A DNA stretch of 64,000 bases from Acidobacteriota bacterium (GCA_022340585.1 JAJDNS010000146.1:1-64000), one strand, 5' to 3'. Numbered from the stretch's first letter, positions 1 to 8,893 are shown. Made by a program: numbers and translations. Notes: generated from the sequence alone by a model not told the origin.

Positions 1-880
1 TCAAGTCCAACTTCGGGCACTTCGTGGTGCACGCGCTGGAGGGGCGCTGGCTGGAGGCCGAGGCCAACGCCCGGGAGCTGGCCCGGTCCACCGTCGCCCA
101 GGAACGCTGGCAGGGCAGCGCGGCCCTCACGGTCCTGGCCCTCTACGACGGCGACCTGGGGACGGCCCGAGCGATCACCGACGAGGCCCTCGCCCTGGCC
201 GACACCCAGGACCAGAGGGCCCGAGTCCGTCTGTTCCGAGCGGAGATCGCGGCGGATCTCGGCCGAGCGGCGGAGGCCCTGTCCGAGGTGAAGAAGGCAC
301 TGGCCGAGGTCCCCCAGGACGCCCACACCGTGGCCGCCGCGCACTCGTGCCGCGCGACATGCCTGGCCCGGGAGGGGCGCCCCGAGGACGCGAGGATCAG
401 CCGGGACGAGGTGGAGACCTGGCTCCAGAGCCTGCCCGCCCCCCTCGCCGAGCCGCACCGGCTGAAGCTCGAGGGCGAGCTGGCCTGGGCCGAGGGCGAT
501 CACGCCCGCGCCCGGGAGCTTCTGGCGCGGGCCGCCGCCCTCCTGCCCGAGGAGAGCATCGAGCCAAGGCGCCGGTGGCTCGGATCCACTTCGCTCTGGG
601 GCGCGCGGCCCTCGAGGAGGGCCGGCCCGAGGAGGCCCGCCAAGCCTTCGCGCGGGTGGTCAACGGGGGCCTGGAGCGCCTCTGGGAACCCATCGCCTAC
701 GTGCGCAGCCTCGCCCTCCTGGCTCACCTCGAGGCCGAGGCGGGGCGGACCGACGAGGCCCGGAGGCTCTACACGCTGTACCTCCGCCACTGGGCGTCAG
801 GGGAGATAGACACCGCCGAGACAGCGCGCGTGCACCAGGCTCTCTCCGCCCTGGGTGGCCCGCGGCCCCGGGCCGCCTGA
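1..880 (+). pseudogene. TPR-repeat protein, 5' partial, frameshifted
   Basis: This is the C-terminal end of an alpha-helical tetratricopeptide-type protein whose start lies before the window. Reading from base 3 it is open and gives helix pairs rich in Ala/Leu/Glu, with repeated A..(L/A)...G....A patterns. Sense in that frame stops near the residues EESIEP (about base 566). The following TPR-like sequence (VARIHFALGRAALEEGRPEE) continues only in the frame whose codons start at positions 2 modulo 3, and ends at a TGA at 878-880. The change equals one missing base (or two extra) at about 561-575. Such C-terminal TPR blocks often follow a Ser/Thr kinase or a transcriptional activator domain, but that part is outside the window. 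It may be a real pseudogene or an assembly error. Confidence 0.7.
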
Positions 881-894
881 TCCAGGACCGCAGG

Positions 895-2064
895 CTAGTA
901 CAGCAGGTGTCGCCGTCGGCGACGCTCGAACGCCTCGAGCTGTTTCGGCCAGCCCCGGGCGAGCCGTCTCGGGGAGCGCCCGGCGTCGATGGCCTCGCGG
1001 ACGCGGTCGGTTCCGCAGAGGATGTCGATGGGCGGCTTCACGTACTCGTACTCGTACGGAGGCTCGCGCCAGGCGAAGCGCCGGGGGTTCTGCTTCCGGG
1101 CCAGGTGAATCAGGAGCAGGTAGGTGAGGAAGGCGGGGAACCGCTCTCGATCGAGGATGTGGACCTGCACGCCTCGGCAGACGCGGTCGGCGTGCTTGTG
1201 GAAGGTCGGAGTGAACGCCACCGGGCGGAAGCCGACGCCGTCCAGCTGCTCCTGCTCGAGCGCGCGGGCGAGGGCGTGCCCGTCGAGCCACGGGGCGCCG
1301 ACCAGCTCGAACGGTCGCGTGGTGCCTCGAGCCTCGGAGAGGTTGGTCCCCTCGATCAGGCAGCCGCCGGGGTAGACGAAGGCGGTGTCCGGCGTGGGCA
1401 TGTTGGGTGAGGGGAGCACCCAGGGAAGCCCGGTGTCCTCGAAGTGCATTCGCCGCCGCCAGCCCCGCATGCGCACGACCCGGAGATCCAGGTCGAGGTC
1501 GAGCTCCTCCCGGAACATCAGGGCGAGCTCGCCGATGGTCATCCCGTGCCGCACCGCCAGCGGGTGCATCCCGACGAACGAGCGGTACTCGGGCTCGAGG
1601 ACGTTGCCGTCGACGACCTCCCCTCCGAGTGGATTGGGGCGGTCGAGAACGACGACCCGCTTGCGCTCGCGGGCGCAGGCCTCGAGGACGTGCTGCATCG
1701 TGTAGATGTACGTGTAGTACCGCGAGCCGACGTCCTGGAGGTCGACGACGACCGCGTCGAGCCCCGCCAGCATCCGGGCCGTGGGGACGCGCGTCTTCCC
1801 GTAGAGGCTGTACACGGGAAGCCCGCTCGCCGGGTCACGCCCCGACCCCACCTCCACCAGGTCCTGGGCGTTGGCCGAGATCCCGTGCTCGGGGCCGAAC
1901 AGCGCCCGGAGGTCCGTATCCGGGCTCTGGTCCAGGGCGATCCCGGCGGGAACGAGGCCGGGGGTGATCGAGGCGGGGTTGGCCACGAGTCCCAGGCGGA
2001 GCCCTCGCACGGGACCCGGGCGCGCGAGGAGCACCTCGAGCCCGGGGCGCACGCGGCGTGCCAT
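895..2064 (-). CDS. namZ: DUF1343 protein, NamZ-like exo-beta-N-acetylmuramidase
   Basis: The 389-residue protein matches the DUF1343 family in length and motifs: an N-terminal LGLVANPAS stretch, LFGPEHG near residue 55, a VVDLQDVGSRYYTY block near 110, VVLDRPNPLGG near 140, and later LPSPNMPTPDTAFVYPG and EGTNLSEARGTTRPFE. Characterised members (NamZ) remove terminal N-acetylmuramic acid from peptidoglycan fragments during wall recycling. No convincing signal peptide is seen from this ATG, so it could be cytoplasmic or use an atypical leader. It lies 5 nt after the stop of the FHA/IPT gene and is probably co-transcribed with it. It converges on the TPR gene with a 14-nt gap. Family assignment is firm; the exact substrate is inferred. 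Confidence 0.88.
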   Translation of the reverse strand: MARRVRPGLEVLLARPGPVRGLRLGLVANPASITPGLVPAGIALDQSPDTDLRALFGPEHGISANAQDLVEVGSGRDPASGLPVYSLYGKTRVPTARMLAGLDAVVVDLQDVGSRYYTYIYTMQHVLEACARERKRVVVLDRPNPLGGEVVDGNVLEPEYRSFVGMHPLAVRHGMTIGELALMFREELDLDLDLRVVRMRGWRRRMHFEDTGLPWVLPSPNMPTPDTAFVYPGGCLIEGTNLSEARGTTRPFELVGAPWLDGHALARALEQEQLDGVGFRPVAFTPTFHKHADRVCRGVQVHILDRERFPAFLTYLLLIHLARKQNPRRFAWREPPYEYEYVKPPIDILCGTDRVREAIDAGRSPRRLARGWPKQLEAFERRRRRHLLY

Positions 2065-2069
2065 GACGT

Positions 2070-4742
2070 CTACTCCACGTACGTCATGGAGAAGGTCGCC
2101 GCGGACCGTCCCGGGCGCTGTGCGGTGCCGCTGATCCGGGCGTCGTCGAGCTCACCCTCGAACTCGAGGGCGGTTCCGTGGAGGTCGGCGGTGAAATCGA
2201 GGGTGTGGCCGCGGTAGCGGATGTTGCGCAGGGGGGAGCGGGCCTCGATCTCTCCGCGCCAGGCGGTGATGGACCCCGCCAGGCCGCCTCCGTCTCGTTC
2301 GAAGCGCGCCTCGAACCGGTAGGCGCCGGTGTCGGCGGCCTCGAGGACGCCGCTCCATCGGCCCTCGACCGCGACCTCCCGCCGGGCGTTCCCGCCGGAG
2401 GGGACGAGGGCCGCCGCGCGCAGCGCGGCCGCCATCCTGGCCGAGGTCGGGTACACGATGCCCGTGGCCACTCCGGTCCCGTCGGGGGCGCGTCGCGCCG
2501 ACTCGCCGTAGATCTCCTTGAAGACCTCGCCGCGGGGCGACAGCGCCAGCGTCTCGAGAGGCCGGCGCCGGTAGAGGAAGAGGTCGACGTGGTCCTGCAG
2601 GATCGCCGCCCAGTGGCGGGCCACCGTGCGCGGGCTCAGCCGGGGCCCGGAACGGGCGCCGGGCTCCCAGGGCCTGGCGTAGGCCGCGGCGTCGGCCGGG
2701 GTCGCCACCAGGAGAGGTCCGGGCTCGCCCGCCATCCCGACCGACGGCGGGTTGTCCCTCAGCTCGATCTCGATCCTCTTCGAGGCGGCGGCCGCGACCA
2801 GGTTGTTGAGCGCGGTCGCCGCCTCGGCGGCGCGCACCGCGGTGGACGTGCTCCCGCCCGGTCCGCCGAGGAGCAGTACCGGGGCCAGCTGGGTGGACAC
2901 GAAGACCAGCGACTCTCCGGGGTACTCCGTGACCGGCGCCGCGAAGAAGCGGGGCCGGAAGGTCGAGGTCGTCATCCGCTTCGTCGTGAAGCGGGCGTTG
3001 TCGCTGGAGGCTCGCCCGTCCACGGTCACGATCACCGGCACGTCCGGTGAAGCGCCGCCGATTGTCGCCGGGGCCACGACCGTGAGCTCGGTCGGGGCGG
3101 ACGCGAGGACGAGCGCCGGTGTGCCGCCGAAGGTGACGGTGGTCCCTTCGGGCTGGGGGGCGAAGCCCCGTCCGGTGACGACCACGCTCTCGCCCACCTC
3201 GCCGCTCTCGGGCGAGATCTCCATGACCAGGGGCAACCGGCCGATGAAGAGCTCGGCCGGCGTGGCCGCGGTGTCGCCGGACTTCACCACGACCGCGGCC
3301 TTCTGGCCCTCGGGCAGCGCGAGCTCGGGCACCACCACGCGCACCGTCTCCTCGGTGGCCTCGGCGATCTCCGCGGGGAGGTTGCCGATGGTGACCGAGA
3401 CCGGGGCCGCGAGGCGCTCGCCCCGGATGACGATGCTCTCGCCCGCGAGGGCCACGTCGGGCTCGAGAGCCAGTACCCGGGGCTTGCGCAGAAGGGTGAC
3501 CGAGACCGGCCGCGAGCTGCCGGTCGGAGTCGTCACCACCACCGGCACCGTCGAGGCGTTGCCGAGCCCGTCGGGCACGACCACCGTGAGCTGGCTCTCG
3601 GTGGCGGCGCTCACCGTGGCCGGCTGCGCTCCGAAGAGCACGGTGTTGGCCCCCGGCTCCGTGGCGAAGCTGTCCCCGGTCAGGGTCGCGGGCTGGCCGG
3701 ACTCGACGGTCGTCGGGTTCACGGCGGCCAGAGTGGGGGGAGTGGCGCGGAGGAAGAACCACCAGCCGGCGGCACCCAGCAGGGCGACGACCGCGAGAGC
3801 ACCCAGGATCGGGACGATGGGCAGGGTGCCCCGGCGCGATCGCCGACCCCCCCGCCGGCCCCTTCCCCGCGACCGGGTTCGAGTGGGGCTCGGACGGGGC
3901 GGGGCCATGGGTGATTCGGTGTCCAGCGCTTCCTCGATCGGGAGGGAGGGTGGCTCCGTCTGGTAGTCCGCTTCGGGGGGTGGCGCCGTCAGCGGAGCGG
4001 CGGCCTCCGCCGGGGGGGGAGGAGGCGGTGGTGCGGCGGGCGGCGGGGGGGGAGGCGGTGGGCCCGGGGCCCCGGTCCTCGCGGGTGGGGCGGGGGACGG
4101 CGGCAGGGGCTCGTCGAAGAGTGCTCCCTTCGCGGCGTCGGGGGGCGCCACCGGTGCTGTCAGCGGCGGGGCGGCGCTGTCGTCGACCACCTCGGCCGCG
4201 AGGATTTGCTCTCCGGTGGGCGGTCCCTGCTCCGCGGCTGGGGGCGGCGGCGGTGCCGGCGCCGACGTCGGGGGCAAGTCACCCACCTCGAGGGCGAGCT
4301 GCGGCTGGTCTCCGTCGTCGATGATCAGCGGAGCGGCCTCGGCCTCGAGGAAGGGACTCGTGCTCTCCGCCACCGGGGCCGCCGTGGCCCCGAACCCGGC
4401 GGGAATCCGCACCACGAGCTTCGCGCTGCCCTTTGCCCCCGGCGGGCCGAGGCAGATACGGTCTCCCTCCTGGAGGTCCTGGCTGTCCTCCACCTTCTCG
4501 CCGTTCACGAAGGTGCCGGTCGCACTCCCGGCGTCGCCGATGGACAGCCCCGAGGGCGTGAACGTCAGGCGGGCGTGGTGAGCCTCGACGTTGCCCAGCA
4601 TGATCTGGACGTCGGCATCCATGCCGGATCCCAGGACGACGTCCTTCGGGGTGCGGGCGAGCGGATACGTCGTCCCGTCGAGCGGGCCTCCTGTCATGAC
4701 GAGCGTTGGAAGCGTCACGCCTGCTGAGCGAGGATCGGGCAT
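2070..4742 (-). CDS. FHA domain / IPT-TIG repeat single-pass membrane protein
   Basis: The 890-residue protein has, in order: an FHA domain (about 10-110, phosphothreonine-binding fold with VLGSGMDADVQI and the GTFVNG strand), a Pro/Ala-rich linker (about 125-275), a very basic patch (RTRSRGRGRRGGRRSRRG), one transmembrane helix (about 307-330), three IPT/TIG immunoglobulin-like modules (about 335-600, each with the P..V..G..V.I.G pattern) and a C-terminal region with no family I recognise. The topology implies an FHA sensor in the cytoplasm and Ig-like modules outside. It could couple Ser/Thr phosphorylation to the envelope; a Ser/Thr kinase gene lies at 26-28 kb. ATG start with GGAGGG about 6 nt upstream. 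Transcription probably comes from the divergent promoter at 4798-4838. Confidence 0.82.
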   Translation of the reverse strand: MPDPRSAGVTLPTLVMTGGPLDGTTYPLARTPKDVVLGSGMDADVQIMLGNVEAHHARLTFTPSGLSIGDAGSATGTFVNGEKVEDSQDLQEGDRICLGPPGAKGSAKLVVRIPAGFGATAAPVAESTSPFLEAEAAPLIIDDGDQPQLALEVGDLPPTSAPAPPPPPAAEQGPPTGEQILAAEVVDDSAAPPLTAPVAPPDAAKGALFDEPLPPSPAPPARTGAPGPPPPPPPPAAPPPPPPPAEAAAPLTAPPPEADYQTEPPSLPIEEALDTESPMAPPRPSPTRTRSRGRGRRGGRRSRRGTLPIVPILGALAVVALLGAAGWWFFLRATPPTLAAVNPTTVESGQPATLTGDSFATEPGANTVLFGAQPATVSAATESQLTVVVPDGLGNASTVPVVVTTPTGSSRPVSVTLLRKPRVLALEPDVALAGESIVIRGERLAAPVSVTIGNLPAEIAEATEETVRVVVPELALPEGQKAAVVVKSGDTAATPAELFIGRLPLVMEISPESGEVGESVVVTGRGFAPQPEGTTVTFGGTPALVLASAPTELTVVAPATIGGASPDVPVIVTVDGRASSDNARFTTKRMTTSTFRPRFFAAPVTEYPGESLVFVSTQLAPVLLLGGPGGSTSTAVRAAEAATALNNLVAAAASKRIEIELRDNPPSVGMAGEPGPLLVATPADAAAYARPWEPGARSGPRLSPRTVARHWAAILQDHVDLFLYRRRPLETLALSPRGEVFKEIYGESARRAPDGTGVATGIVYPTSARMAAALRAAALVPSGGNARREVAVEGRWSGVLEAADTGAYRFEARFERDGGGLAGSITAWRGEIEARSPLRNIRYRGHTLDFTADLHGTALEFEGELDDARISGTAQRPGRSAATFSMTYVE

Positions 4743-4797
4743 GGCTTCCCTCCGGAAGACACAGGAGTTAGAGGAGATCCTTCGTTAGCCGGCACGG

Positions 4798-4861
4798 ATT
4801 TCATCATACGCTCCCAGGGGTGTCAACGAGCGTTGACAGCCTCGACACGCGGTGCTAGCGT
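4798..4861. promoter_or_regulatory. Divergent promoter with perfect palindrome TGTCAACG-AG-CGTTGACA
   Basis: Bases 4821-4838 form a perfect inverted repeat, 8-bp arms around AG. Each arm carries a -35 hexamer TTGACA reading outwards. On the plus strand TTGACA (4833-4838) is followed after exactly 17 nt by TAGCGT (4856-4861), serving the PilZ gene. On the minus strand TTGACA (4826-4821) is followed after 17 nt by TGAAAT (4803-4798), serving the FHA gene. A dimeric regulator bound here would cover both -35 boxes. The palindrome is seen directly; promoter activity and the regulator are inferred. Confidence 0.6.
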
Positions 4862-4883
4862 CCGAATCGGGACTCCTCATCTC

Positions 4884-5339
4884 ATGGCGCAGCTCATCCC
4901 GAGGACGAAGCACACGACACCCTCCGACCGTGTCCTGCGCCAGCTGCGCGTTCCCTTCGTCCGGCGGGCCACCCTCCACCGCGGCGAGGCGGACGAGGAG
5001 GTGTTCGTGATCGACATCGGGCTCGCCGGCGTCTTCGTCGAGCGGGCCCGTGCTCTCAACCGCGACGAGCACGTGTCGATCCGCTTTGCCTGGCCGGGGA
5101 GCGAGAGGCCCTTCGAGGCCCGTTGCCGGGTCGCCTGGTGGCACCCGGAGGGGTCCCCGCTCAGCTCGAAGTCCCTCCCCCCGGGCGGTGGCCTCGAGTT
5201 CGTCGAGATGTCCGAAGCGAGTCAGGACCGCGTGCGCAAGCTGCTTCTCGAATACTGCCAGCGCGAGCCCGTCGTCCGGCGCTTCCTCCGCAACTGGCCC
5301 GAAAGCGAGCGCCAGGGCGACGACCCCACCGCCGGCTGA
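4884..5339 (+). CDS. PilZ-domain protein
   Basis: A small (151 aa) single-domain protein with the beta-rich PilZ pattern: RVPFVRRATLHRGE at the N terminus in place of the canonical RxxxR, then VIDIGLAGVFVE, which corresponds to the D.S..G..(I/V) signature, and a later W..P.....GL.F...S block. PilZ domains bind cyclic di-GMP and control motility, adhesion or polysaccharide output. The second motif has D-x-G-x-x-G rather than D-x-S-x-x-G, so c-di-GMP binding is not certain. The ATG at 4884 is preferred over an upstream TTG at 4833 because that TTG lies inside the probable -35 box. It is divergent from the FHA gene and followed 9 nt later by trmJ. Confidence 0.75.
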   Translation: MAQLIPRTKHTTPSDRVLRQLRVPFVRRATLHRGEADEEVFVIDIGLAGVFVERARALNRDEHVSIRFAWPGSERPFEARCRVAWWHPEGSPLSSKSLPPGGGLEFVEMSEASQDRVRKLLLEYCQREPVVRRFLRNWPESERQGDDPTAG

Positions 5340-5348
5340 CGTCTCCCC

Positions 5349-6053
5349 ATGGCTCGTGTTCGCGTCGTCCTCGTTCGCCCGGAGAACGCCGCCAACATCG
5401 GTGCGTGCGCCCGGCTGGTCCGCAACGTGGCCGCCGAGGGGCTCGACCTGGTGGCGCCCGGTGACTGGCGCACGGTGGAGTGCTGGCGCACGGCCTGGGG
5501 CGCCCAGGAGGTCCTGGAGGAGGCCCGGGTCTTCCCCGACCTCGCGGCGGCGCTGCGGGGCGTCGCTCTCGCGGTGGGGCTCACCCGGCGTCGGGGTGCC
5601 GGCACCGCCGCGGTGGACGTCCGCGAGGCGGCGCAGGAGATCACGTCTCTCGGGTCCGACGAGGGGGCGGCGCTCGTCTTCGGACCTGAGACGAGTGGGC
5701 TCTCGGCGGCGGAGCTGGCCTGCTGCGGGCGTCGCGCGCGCATTCCCGCACACCCGGCGCAGCCCTCGTTCAACCTCTCGCACGCCGTGGCGATCGCGCT
5801 CTACGAGGTGCGCCGGGCCCTCGCTCACCTCCCCCCCGAAGCGCCCCGGCGGGCCACCCACGACGAGAAGGAGCGCCTCCTCGGCCTCCTGAGGGAAGGC
5901 CTCCTCGCCCTCGGGGCCCTTCCCGCCCACAACGCCGAGGGCTACTTCCGCGACTGGAGGGCGATGATCCAGCGCTCGGACCTGTCCCCCCGCGAGCTGA
6001 AGATCCTCGAGCACGCAGCCCGCAAGATGGCCCGGGCCGGGAGACCCGAGTGA
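5349..6053 (+). CDS. trmJ: SpoU-family tRNA (Cm32/Um32) 2'-O-methyltransferase TrmJ-like
   Basis: SPOUT-fold RNA methyltransferase of 234 residues. Motif 1 is at residues 9-26 (RPENAANIGACARLVRN), motif 2 near 115 (VFGPETSGLS) and motif 3 near 138 (PSFNLSHAVAIALYE). These form the trefoil-knot SAM site. The C-terminal extension after motif 3, ending in SPRELKILEHAARKMAR, fits TrmJ rather than the shorter TrmL. TrmJ methylates position 32 of the tRNA anticodon loop. The stop TGA overlaps the ATG of the next small gene (TGATG), indicating translational coupling. Confidence 0.85.
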   Translation: MARVRVVLVRPENAANIGACARLVRNVAAEGLDLVAPGDWRTVECWRTAWGAQEVLEEARVFPDLAAALRGVALAVGLTRRRGAGTAAVDVREAAQEITSLGSDEGAALVFGPETSGLSAAELACCGRRARIPAHPAQPSFNLSHAVAIALYEVRRALAHLPPEAPRRATHDEKERLLGLLREGLLALGALPAHNAEGYFRDWRAMIQRSDLSPRELKILEHAARKMARAGRPE

Positions 6054-6295
6054 TGGCCGAGCAGCAGGAGGCCTTTGCCGACGTCGAGCTCGTCGAGGGC
6101 GGCTTCTCGATCCCGGAGCTGAAGTGGCGCGAGCTCGTCTTCGTGGGGGCCCTGCGGGCCGACGGCGATCTCTGGGTGCGCGATCCTTCCCGGCCGCTGC
6201 CGCCCTTCCGGGTCGCGGACCTGTTCCCGGAGGGAAGTCGCTTCCGCGCCGAGCGGCAGGGATCGCGGGTCGTGGTGCGGGCGGAGATCACCTGA
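6053..6295 (+). CDS. Small hypothetical protein
   Basis: An 80-residue acidic protein starting at the ATG that overlaps the trmJ stop codon. It shows alternating hydrophobic and charged beta-strand segments (DVELVEGGFSIPELKWRELVFVG, then VRDPSRPLPPFRVADLFPEGSRF) and no membrane segment. I do not recognise a family. The tight overlap and normal codon use argue that it is a real gene translated together with trmJ. Confidence 0.6.
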   Translation: MAEQQEAFADVELVEGGFSIPELKWRELVFVGALRADGDLWVRDPSRPLPPFRVADLFPEGSRFRAERQGSRVVVRAEIT

Positions 6296-6328
6296 CCGGT
6301 GCTCCGGGGCCCCCTGGCCCCTTCGTTC

Positions 6329-6343
6329 TATAATCGCCCGGTG
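6329..6343 (+). promoter_or_regulatory. Perfect -10 box TATAAT next to the pcnB GTG start
   Basis: TATAAT at 6329-6334 lies in very GC-rich surroundings, 6 nt before an in-frame GTG at 6341. Transcription from this box would begin at or within a base or two of the GTG, giving a leaderless mRNA. No Shine-Dalgarno is present. Confidence 0.6.
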
Positions 6344-7702
6344 GAGGTCACCCCCGGCAACGTCGCCCCTCGGATCCTGTCGCGGCCCGAGCACATCATC
6401 TCGCGCAAGAACATCGACCCCGAGGCCCTCAAAGTCCTCTACCGCCTGAAGAACCACGGATTCCTGGCCTATCTCGTCGGGGGTGGTGTCCGGGACCTGC
6501 TGCTGGGCCGCCGCCCCAAGGACTTCGACGTCAGCACCAGCGCACATCCCCAGCAGGTGCGCAAGCTCTTCCGCAACAGCTTCATCGTGGGACGGCGTTT
6601 CCGCCTCGTCCACGTCCGCTTCGGCCGGAAGGTGGTGGAGGTGGCGACCTTCCGCCGGGCCTCGGAGCCCGAGGACGGCGACACCCTCATCCGCCGGGAC
6701 AACACCTTCGGGACCCCGGAGGAGGACGCCTTCCGTCGGGACTTCACCGTCAACGCCCTCTTCTACGACATTGCCAACTTCTCGGTGATCGACTGGGTCG
6801 CCGGCCTCGGGGACCTCGAGGCCCGGGTCATCCGCACCATCGGCGATCCCGGGGTGCGGTTCCGCGAGGATCCGGTGCGGATGCTCCGGGCGATCGCGCT
6901 CGCGGCCCGCCTCGACTTCCACGTCGATCCCGACACCGCCGAGGCGATCCGGTTCCTGCGAGGCGAGATCGTTCGCAGCAGCCTCGCCCGCATCCTCGAG
7001 GAGTTCTACAAGATCCTGAGGCAGGGGCAGTCCCGCCGCACCTTCGAGATGCTCCACGAGTACGGCCTCCTGGCCTACCTGCTGCCGGAAGCCCACCGGG
7101 CCATCGACGACGGCGGCCGGGCGCTGTTCGACAGCCTCGACCGGCTCGACGGCTACCGCAACGCCGGCCCTGCCGACCCCGACACCCTGACCAACTCCCT
7201 GCTCGCCGGGTCCGTGCTGGTTCCCCTCGAAGTGCCCCTCAAGCGCGTGGCCGCACCAAACCCTTCGTGGCGTCGTCGCCGGGGCGAGGCCGCTCCCGCG
7301 GAGGACCTCGCCACCGAGATCGCGGCTCTCGGGGGAGAGGAGGACGCGGAGCCGCAGGCTCCTTCCCCGCCGCCGGAGATCGTCCTGCCGTTCGCCCGTC
7401 GTGATCTGGAGCGGCTCCGGCTCACGATTCTCGCGCAGCGACGGCTCCGCGAGGCGGAGTCTCCCTCGGCCCGTCAGGCGCTGGCCGCGAAGACCTACTT
7501 CGACGAAGCTCTCCGCTGGCTGGAGATCCACGGCGGGCCCGACGGGCCCGACCTCGCGACGCGCTGGCGCCGAGTGGGGCGGAAGGCGGAGTCGTCGACG
7601 AGCGGAAAGCTCCCCCGGGCGGCGGCGGAGGGCGAGAAGAAGGCGACCCCGCGGAAGCGCCGCCGGCGCCGGCGGCGCCGCCCCGGGACCTCCGCCGCTT
7701 GA
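6341..7702 (+). CDS. pcnB: Poly(A) polymerase / CCA-adding-like nucleotidyltransferase PcnB
   Basis: Class II nucleotidyltransferase of about 453 residues. The N-terminal head contains GGGVRDLLLGRRPKDFDVST, where the two Asp residues of DFD bind the catalytic metals. An RRDFTVNALFYD motif and the RFREDPVRMLRAIALAARL block follow. The lead-in PEHIISRKNIDPEALKVLYRL is typical of PcnB rather than a true CCA-adding enzyme. These enzymes add 3' poly(A) tails that promote RNA decay. The C terminus is a long Arg/Lys tail (RKRRRRRRRR), likely RNA-binding. A GTG at 6299 is also in frame, but 6341 is preferred because of the TATAAT just upstream and the family's usual N terminus. Confidence 0.87.
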   Translation: MEVTPGNVAPRILSRPEHIISRKNIDPEALKVLYRLKNHGFLAYLVGGGVRDLLLGRRPKDFDVSTSAHPQQVRKLFRNSFIVGRRFRLVHVRFGRKVVEVATFRRASEPEDGDTLIRRDNTFGTPEEDAFRRDFTVNALFYDIANFSVIDWVAGLGDLEARVIRTIGDPGVRFREDPVRMLRAIALAARLDFHVDPDTAEAIRFLRGEIVRSSLARILEEFYKILRQGQSRRTFEMLHEYGLLAYLLPEAHRAIDDGGRALFDSLDRLDGYRNAGPADPDTLTNSLLAGSVLVPLEVPLKRVAAPNPSWRRRRGEAAPAEDLATEIAALGGEEDAEPQAPSPPPEIVLPFARRDLERLRLTILAQRRLREAESPSARQALAAKTYFDEALRWLEIHGGPDGPDLATRWRRVGRKAESSTSGKLPRAAAEGEKKATPRKRRRRRRRRPGTSAA

Positions 7703-7741
7703 GCGGAGACGCCTCACCCCGCTGCAGGACACTGAAACGCC

Positions 7742-8014
7742 ATGGACCCCCTCTCTGACTCCGAGGTCGCCGCGCACCTCCGCCGTCTCCCGGAGTGGGA
7801 GCGGCACGGGAGTGCGATCCGTCGGACGTTCTCCTTCGCGGATTTCGAGGGCGCCATGGCGTTCGTCAACCGCGTGGCCGCGCTCGCGGAGGCGGCGGAT
7901 CACCACCCGGACATCGACATCCGCTACTCGAAGGTGACTCTCACCCTCAGCACCCACGACGCCGGGGGTCTCACCGACCGTGACTTCGCCCTCGCCGGGA
8001 AGATCGAGACGTGA
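7742..8014 (+). CDS. phhB: Pterin-4a-carbinolamine dehydratase
   Basis: A 90-residue protein of the PCD/DCoH family with the conserved HHPDIDIRYSKVTLTLSTHD segment (residues about 58-76) followed by GGLTDRDFALA. The His-His-Pro motif holds the catalytic histidines that dehydrate 4a-hydroxytetrahydropterin to quinonoid dihydropterin. No aromatic amino-acid hydroxylase is nearby, so its partner must lie elsewhere or it acts on molybdopterin-related pterins. The stop codon overlaps the GTG start of rfbD (GTGA). Confidence 0.9.
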   Translation: MDPLSDSEVAAHLRRLPEWERHGSAIRRTFSFADFEGAMAFVNRVAALAEAADHHPDIDIRYSKVTLTLSTHDAGGLTDRDFALAGKIET

Positions 8015-8868
8015 GGGCCCTGGTCGTCGGGTCGGCCGGCCAGCTCGGGCGCGAGCTCGTGTCCGGGCTGGCCGGGGAGCTGGCCTGGGCCGGTGACCTC
8101 GACCAGGTCGACGTCACCGACCGCGCTGCCGTCGCCACCCTCGTCGAGCGCGTGTCTCCCGACGTCGTCTTCAACGCGACGGCCTACAACAAGGTCGACC
8201 AGGCCGAGACGGAGCCCGACCGGGCCCTGGCGGTGAACGCCCTCGGCCCACGGTGGCTCGCAACCGCGGCCCGGGAGGCGGGGGCCCTCCTCGTGCACTT
8301 CTCGACGGACTACGTCTTCGACGGCGTCGCCGACCGGCCCTACCGTGAGGACGACCCCCCCCGCCCGCTGGGTGCCTACGGCGTCTCCAAGCTGAGCGGG
8401 GAGCAGCTGGTGGCCGAGTCCGGCGCCGAGCACCTCGTCATCCGCACGAGCGGACTCCTCGGCCGCGGGGGTAGCGAGCAGAAGGGGGGCTCGTTCGCCG
8501 ATCGCATCCTGGCCCGGGCGCGGGGAGGGCAGCCCTTGCGGGTGGTGGCTGACCAGACCTTCGCCCCGACGTGCGCCCCCGACCTCGCCGCCGCCTCCGT
8601 CGCTCTCGTGCGCGCCGGGGGCCGGGGGATCTTCCACGTCGCCAACGCCGGCTCCTGTAGCTGGCACGGCCTGGCCGAGGCCGCCCTCGCCCTGGCCGGC
8701 ATCGACGCCCGGGTGGAGGCCATCGCCTCCGCCGAGCTGGCCCTGGCCGCTCGCCGGCCCGCGTACTCGGTGCTCGACACCGCTCGCTATCACGCTCTCG
8801 GCCTGCCTCCCCTGCGGCCCTGGCGCGAGGCCCTCGCCGATTGCCTGGGCAGCCCCGGGCGTGATTGA
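8011..8868 (+). CDS. rfbD: dTDP-4-dehydrorhamnose reductase
   Basis: NAD(P)-dependent short-chain reductase of 285 residues with the Rossmann motif GSAGQLGREL at the N terminus, FNATAYNKVDQAE near 55, the catalytic STDYVFDG near 95 and YGVSK near 128. It makes dTDP-L-rhamnose, the last step of rhamnose precursor synthesis for surface polysaccharides. The other rfb genes are not in the window, so rhamnose synthesis is not clustered here. GTG start overlapping the phhB stop. Confidence 0.88.
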   Translation: MRALVVGSAGQLGRELVSGLAGELAWAGDLDQVDVTDRAAVATLVERVSPDVVFNATAYNKVDQAETEPDRALAVNALGPRWLATAAREAGALLVHFSTDYVFDGVADRPYREDDPPRPLGAYGVSKLSGEQLVAESGAEHLVIRTSGLLGRGGSEQKGGSFADRILARARGGQPLRVVADQTFAPTCAPDLAAASVALVRAGGRGIFHVANAGSCSWHGLAEAALALAGIDARVEAIASAELALAARRPAYSVLDTARYHALGLPPLRPWREALADCLGSPGRD

Positions 8869-8893
8869 CGCGGCGCAGCGTTTCCGCTAGGAT
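8865..8893 (+). promoter_or_regulatory. tRNA operon promoter
   Basis: TTGACG (8865-8870), a 17-nt spacer, then TAGGAT (8888-8893), with the first tRNA base at 8910. The -35 box overlaps the end of rfbD. Spacing is ideal for a housekeeping sigma factor. Confidence 0.65.
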
